Below are positions 5,925 through 9,929 of a stretch of DNA of 9,929 nucleotides, in pieces. Location: positions 1 through 9,929 of the forward strand of contig JASIBJ010000270.1 of NCBI GenBank assembly GCA_030045215.1, in the 5' to 3' direction. Each line of letters begins with the position of its first letter. The first letter of the stretch is position 1. Under the pieces are notes generated by a model. It worked only from the letters and a program-made list of their open reading frames with translations, had not been told where the DNA came from and made no database searches. This DNA comes from Streptosporangiaceae bacterium. GTDB taxonomy: Bacteria > Actinomycetota > Actinomycetes > Streptosporangiales > Streptosporangiaceae. Both the position numbers and the translations under genes were made by a program.

Positions 5925-6488
5925 GTGAGGCTGTTCGTTGCCATCGTGCCGCCCGCTCGGGTCCTGGCGGAGTTGGCGGAGGCGGTCGCGCCGCTGCAGG
6001 CGGCCCGGCCAGAGTTGCGCTGGACGACTCGGGCCGACTGGCACCTGACCCTCACCTTCCTCGGCGACGTGGCTGACCGGGTACTACCGGACCTCACCGT
6101 CCGGCTGGAACGGGCCGCCGCGCGCCATCCGGCGCGGCAGCTAGCCGTCGGCGGCGGCGGCGCGTTTCCCGGACCGCGCCGGGCCAGGGTGGTATGGGCG
6201 GGCATCGAGTCCGACGTTGATCTAGGGCCGCTCGCCGCGTCGGTGGCGGCCGGGGCTCGGAGGGCTGGCGCTCCGCCGCCTGATGAGGGCAGGCGCTACC
6301 GGGCGCACGTTACGCTCGCGCGTTGCCGTTCCCAGGCCGATGTGATGGAACTGACGTCAGCGCTGGCCAGTTTGGCGGGCAGCCCGTGGACCGCGGACTC
6401 CGTTCGGCTGATCCGCAGCAACCCCGGCGGCGAGCCGCGGTACGAGGATCTCGGCAGCTGGCCGCTCAGGGCATCGCCTGCACGCTGA
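5925..6488 (+). CDS. thpR: RNA 2',3'-cyclic phosphodiesterase (2'-5' RNA ligase family)
   Basis: A 187-residue soluble protein of the 2H phosphoesterase superfamily. The two catalytic HxTx motifs are both intact: HLTL (40-43, in DWHLTLTFLGDV) and HVTL (128-131, in YRAHVTLARC). They lie in two pseudo-symmetric lobes, as the family requires. The enzyme opens 2',3'-cyclic phosphates on RNA to 2'-phosphates and was first described as a 2'-5' tRNA-half ligase in vitro; its cellular substrate is poorly known. GTG 5925 is chosen because family members begin MRLFVA; the 22 upstream in-frame codons from 5859 are not conserved-looking. It follows the MFS gene in the same direction by 87 nt and converges on serC with a 36-nt gap. 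No functional link to either neighbour is apparent. Confidence 0.92.
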   Translation: MRLFVAIVPPARVLAELAEAVAPLQAARPELRWTTRADWHLTLTFLGDVADRVLPDLTVRLERAAARHPARQLAVGGGGAFPGPRRARVVWAGIESDVDLGPLAASVAAGARRAGAPPPDEGRRYRAHVTLARCRSQADVMELTSALASLAGSPWTADSVRLIRSNPGGEPRYEDLGSWPLRASPAR

Positions 6489-6524
6489 CGGGGGCAGTCG
6501 CCCAGGAACGGGGGTCAGGTGGCG

Positions 6525-8754
<2,230 letters not shown>

Positions 8755-8762
8755 TCGCACTT

Positions 8763-8767
8763 CCTCC
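8763..8767 (-). promoter_or_regulatory. citA ribosome binding site (start-deciding)
   Basis: GGAGG on the minus strand lies 8 nt before ATG 8754 and 2 nt before GTG 8760. The spacing selects the ATG and removes two residues (MR) from the longest reading frame. Confidence 0.7.
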
Positions 8768-8907
8768 GTCTCCTGTGTCGGCGGCGGGCCGGCCGGCTGG
8801 CCGGGGAGATCAGGCCGCTTGGTTCATCCAGCGGCGGGGGCCAGCGGGCCTGCGATGGCCTGCCGACCTATTCAACCGCGCTGGGCTTACGACCAGGTAA
8901 CCGACCC

Positions 8908-9021
8908 ACGGGCGGATACCCCCGTGCACCCCCAAAAGGGTCCAACCCGTGCATTCGCAAGAGGTTCCATCGACGGGGGATCCCCGACCTACCCTCGAAA
9001 GGGTCTATCGGGGGATTCTGC
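8908..9021. repeat. Two imperfect direct copies, period 63-65 nt
   Basis: Copy 1 runs from about 8908 and copy 2 from about 8973. Both read ACGGG(c)GGAT(a/c)CCC, then ACCC(c/t)C(a/g)AAAGGGTC (ends at 8942 and 9005), then a diverged stretch ending in ATTC(t)GC. By eye about 70-75 percent of aligned positions agree across the first 35 nt of each copy, with small gaps. Copy 2 holds a perfect GGGGATCCCC palindrome (8976-8985) and the small hairpin ACCCT-cgaa-AGGGT (8991-9004). Copy 1 holds CACGGG/CCCGTG (8907-8926). The octamer CCCGTGCA also occurs twice, at about 8921-8928 and 8946-8953. Possible tandem operator, diverged duplication, or chance in G/C-run-rich DNA. Confidence 0.45.
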
Positions 9022-9024
9022 GGC

Positions 9025-9059
9025 GGGCTGGCAAGCGCCCAGCCCTCAGTTATGTGAGG
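9025..9059 (+). promoter_or_regulatory. Overlapping hairpins in the pdxH leader
   Basis: Hairpin 1: GGGCTGG (9025-9031) pairs with CCAGCCC (9039-9045) around a 7-nt loop. Hairpin 2: CCTCA (9044-9048) pairs with TGAGG (9055-9059) around GTTATG. They share bases 9044-9045, so both cannot form completely at once. The 3' arm of hairpin 2 contains the GAGG that is the best Shine-Dalgarno candidate for the GTG at 9070. Whether these bases are transcribed is unknown because the pdxH start site is not identified. Confidence 0.35.
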
Positions 9060-9069
9060 ATCAATACCC

Positions 9070-9828
9070 GTGGAGCCCACAGCACACGCTCAGCCGGCCG
9101 AAGGCGATCCCGGCCAGGCCGACCGCCACGACCAGACTCAGGAGGACTCTGCCGCGGCCCTCGCCTGGGGCACCACCGGGCAGCCCATCCCGCCTGGCCT
9201 TACCGCGGTCCCGCCCGGTCTGCCGGGCACCCTGACGGAGGCGATGCTGCCGGCCGATCCGCTGGACCTCCTCCGGGCGTGGATGGACGACGTGGTCAAG
9301 GCCGGCCTGCCGGAACCCACGGCGATGGTCCTGGCCACCGTCTCCGCCGACCAGTGGCCACGGGCCCGGATGGTGCTGCTGAAGGGGTTCGACTCCGCGG
9401 GCTTTGTCTTCTACACCAACAGGACCTCGCGCAAGGGCAGCGACCTGGCCGAGGTGCCGCGCGCCTGCCTGCTGTTCCCGTGGCAGGCCCTGCACCGGCA
9501 GGTGATCGTCGAGGGCGGTGTGTCACCGCTGAGTACCGACGCCAGTGAGCCGTACTTCCACAGCCGCCCGCGTGGATCACAGCTGGGTGCCTGGGCCAGC
9601 CGCCAGTCCTCGGTCCTGGCTTCCAGGGCCGAACTGGATGACCGGTACCGGGAGATGGAGCAGCGCTGGCCGGAGGGCACCGAGGTGCCGATGCCGGAGT
9701 TCTGGGGCGGCTACCGCGTGCAGCCGCAGACCATCGAGTTCTGGCAGGGCCGGCCGAGTCGGCTGCATGACCGGTTCAGGTACACCGCGGCTGGCCAGGG
9801 CTGGACCATCCGCAGGCTGGCGCCGTAG
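9070..9828 (+). CDS. pdxH: Pyridoxamine/pyridoxine 5'-phosphate oxidase
   Basis: A 252-residue FMN enzyme that oxidises PNP or PMP to pyridoxal 5'-phosphate, using O2. From residue 63 it follows E. coli PdxH closely: DPLDLLRAWMDDVVKAGLPEP (63-83), ARMVLLKGFD with Arg100 and Lys105 (E. coli Arg67 and Lys72), VFYTNRTSRKG (113-123), ACLLFPW (132-138), RQVIVEG (143-149), YFHSRPRGSQLGAWAS (162-177), FWGGYRV (211-217), IEFWQGRPSRLHDRF with Arg231 and His233 (E. coli Arg197 and His199), and the C-terminal RRLAP. Residues 1-58 are a polar, low-complexity extension without the usual short Arg/Tyr-containing N terminus. GTG 9070 has SD GAGG at 9056-9059 (10-nt gap). ATG 9244 is an alternative that would start just before the core but lacks room for the normal N-terminal segment. 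It is divergent from the citA-serC operon; its product is the cofactor of SerC. Confidence 0.93.
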   Translation: MEPTAHAQPAEGDPGQADRHDQTQEDSAAALAWGTTGQPIPPGLTAVPPGLPGTLTEAMLPADPLDLLRAWMDDVVKAGLPEPTAMVLATVSADQWPRARMVLLKGFDSAGFVFYTNRTSRKGSDLAEVPRACLLFPWQALHRQVIVEGGVSPLSTDASEPYFHSRPRGSQLGAWASRQSSVLASRAELDDRYREMEQRWPEGTEVPMPEFWGGYRVQPQTIEFWQGRPSRLHDRFRYTAAGQGWTIRRLAP

Positions 9829-9875
9829 CGCTGGCCCGCCGGGGCCCACTGCGCCTCCCGAGCGGGCGATAGCCG

Positions 9876-9894
9876 CTGATTTACATCAAATCAG
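9876..9894. promoter_or_regulatory. Perfect 7-bp inverted repeat, operator or hairpin
   Basis: CTGATTT (9876-9882) and AAATCAG (9888-9894) are exact inverted repeats around ACATC, in a distinctly A/T-rich patch. GATAAT (9895-9900) follows and resembles a -10. On the minus strand the centre reads TTGATGTAAATCAG, one mismatch from the Fnr-type TTGAT-N4-ATCAA box; whether such a regulator exists here is unknown. It lies 48 nt after pdxH and 14 nt before a strong SD, so it probably controls the next gene, though it could also be a weak pdxH terminator. Confidence 0.4.
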
Positions 9895-9907
9895 GATAAT
9901 TTTGAAC

Positions 9908-9914
9908 GAGGAGG
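9908..9914 (+). promoter_or_regulatory. Strong Shine-Dalgarno at window edge for an unseen downstream gene
   Basis: GAGGAGG is the strongest SD in the window. No ATG, GTG or TTG follows inside the remaining 15 nt; only CTG at 9925 falls at usable spacing. The gene it serves therefore probably starts at or just past the right edge. Confidence 0.35.
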
Positions 9915-9929
9915 TCACGACTCGCTGCG

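Larger units (their letters stand above)
8755..9069. other. citA / pdxH divergent intergenic region, 315 nt
   Basis: This region must hold the promoters of the divergent citA-serC operon and pdxH. The citA side (8768-8900) is very GC-rich with self-complementary GGCCGGCC-type runs at about 8785-8805; I see no convincing -35/-10 pair for citA. The pdxH side holds an imperfect direct repeat (8908-9021) and two hairpins (9025-9059). A 70-codon minus-strand frame at 8868-9080 is a by-product of the repeats and is not annotated as a gene. Confidence 0.6.

Noticed and set aside
8782..8806. GGCCGGCC-rich palindromic run upstream of citA as a terminator or operator
   Set aside because: Simple GC self-complementarity of this kind is expected in such base composition and no T-run or promoter geometry supports a function.
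8908..9021. CRISPR array
   Set aside because: Only two diverged copies with indels, no identical repeats, no regular spacers and no cas genes nearby.
9025..9059. FMN riboswitch upstream of pdxH
   Set aside because: The conserved multi-helix RFN core is not present and the leader is too short; only two small hairpins are seen.
8868..9080. 70-codon minus-strand frame between pdxH and citA with an apparent internal protein repeat (IDPFEGRSG / LDPFGGARG)
   Set aside because: The protein repeat merely reflects the DNA repeat at 8908-9021. There is no supporting start signal or known family, and it overlaps the pdxH start. Kept as a DNA-level observation instead.

Overview
The window is ordinary chromosomal DNA from a high-GC actinomycete. 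The base composition is strongly GC-rich, GTG starts are common and several genes look leaderless. The gene content and order parallel the Mycobacterium tuberculosis Rv0871-Rv0889c interval as I remember it: cspB (Rv0871), a membrane transporter (Rv0876c), DUF3027 (Rv0877), DUF2530 (Rv0879c), MarR (Rv0880), serC (Rv0884c) and citA (Rv0889c). The genus cannot be named from this sequence. There is no sign of phage, IS element, CRISPR array, tRNA or rRNA.

Layout, left to right. (1) 2-418 (+): C-terminal end of an unidentified integral membrane protein, followed by a hairpin plus T-run terminator candidate at 506-541. (2) 566-949 (+): cold-shock-domain protein with a helical C-terminal extension, probably leaderless. 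(3) 966-2438 (-): 12-TM MFS-like protein of the Rv0876c type, convergent with csp. (4) 2647-3519 (+): DUF3027 protein with a C-terminal four-cysteine motif, divergent from the MFS gene across a 208-nt region. (5) 3594-3881 (-): small two-TM DUF2530 protein, with a strong hairpin in the convergent gap before it. (6) 4093-4545 (+) MarR regulator and 4452-5837 (+) MFS_3-type exporter, overlapping by 94 nt, behind a well-formed promoter whose -10/start region is covered by a 28-nt dyad. (7) 5925-6488 (+): ThpR, an RNA 2',3'-cyclic phosphodiesterase. (8) 6525-7652 (-) serC and 7645-8754 (-) citA, an operon read citA to serC with an 8-nt stop/start overlap. (9) 9070-9828 (+): pdxH, divergent from citA across a 315-nt region holding an imperfect direct repeat and two hairpins that share bases. 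The window ends at a perfect inverted repeat and a strong Shine-Dalgarno sequence that probably serve a gene just outside.

How the genes relate. MarR plus MFS_3 looks like a self-repressed regulator/exporter pair. The right-hand block is central metabolism: citrate synthase 2, phosphoserine aminotransferase (PLP-dependent) and pyridoxamine phosphate oxidase (which makes PLP), so cofactor supply sits next to a cofactor user. The left block (csp, Rv0876c-like protein, DUF3027, DUF2530) is a conserved actinobacterial neighbourhood whose joint role I do not know. No clearly novel multi-gene system is visible. The points most worth a second look are the dyad at the MarR promoter, the long MarR/MFS overlap, the repeat and alternative hairpins upstream of pdxH, and the Glu at the usual catalytic Asp position of the citrate synthase.
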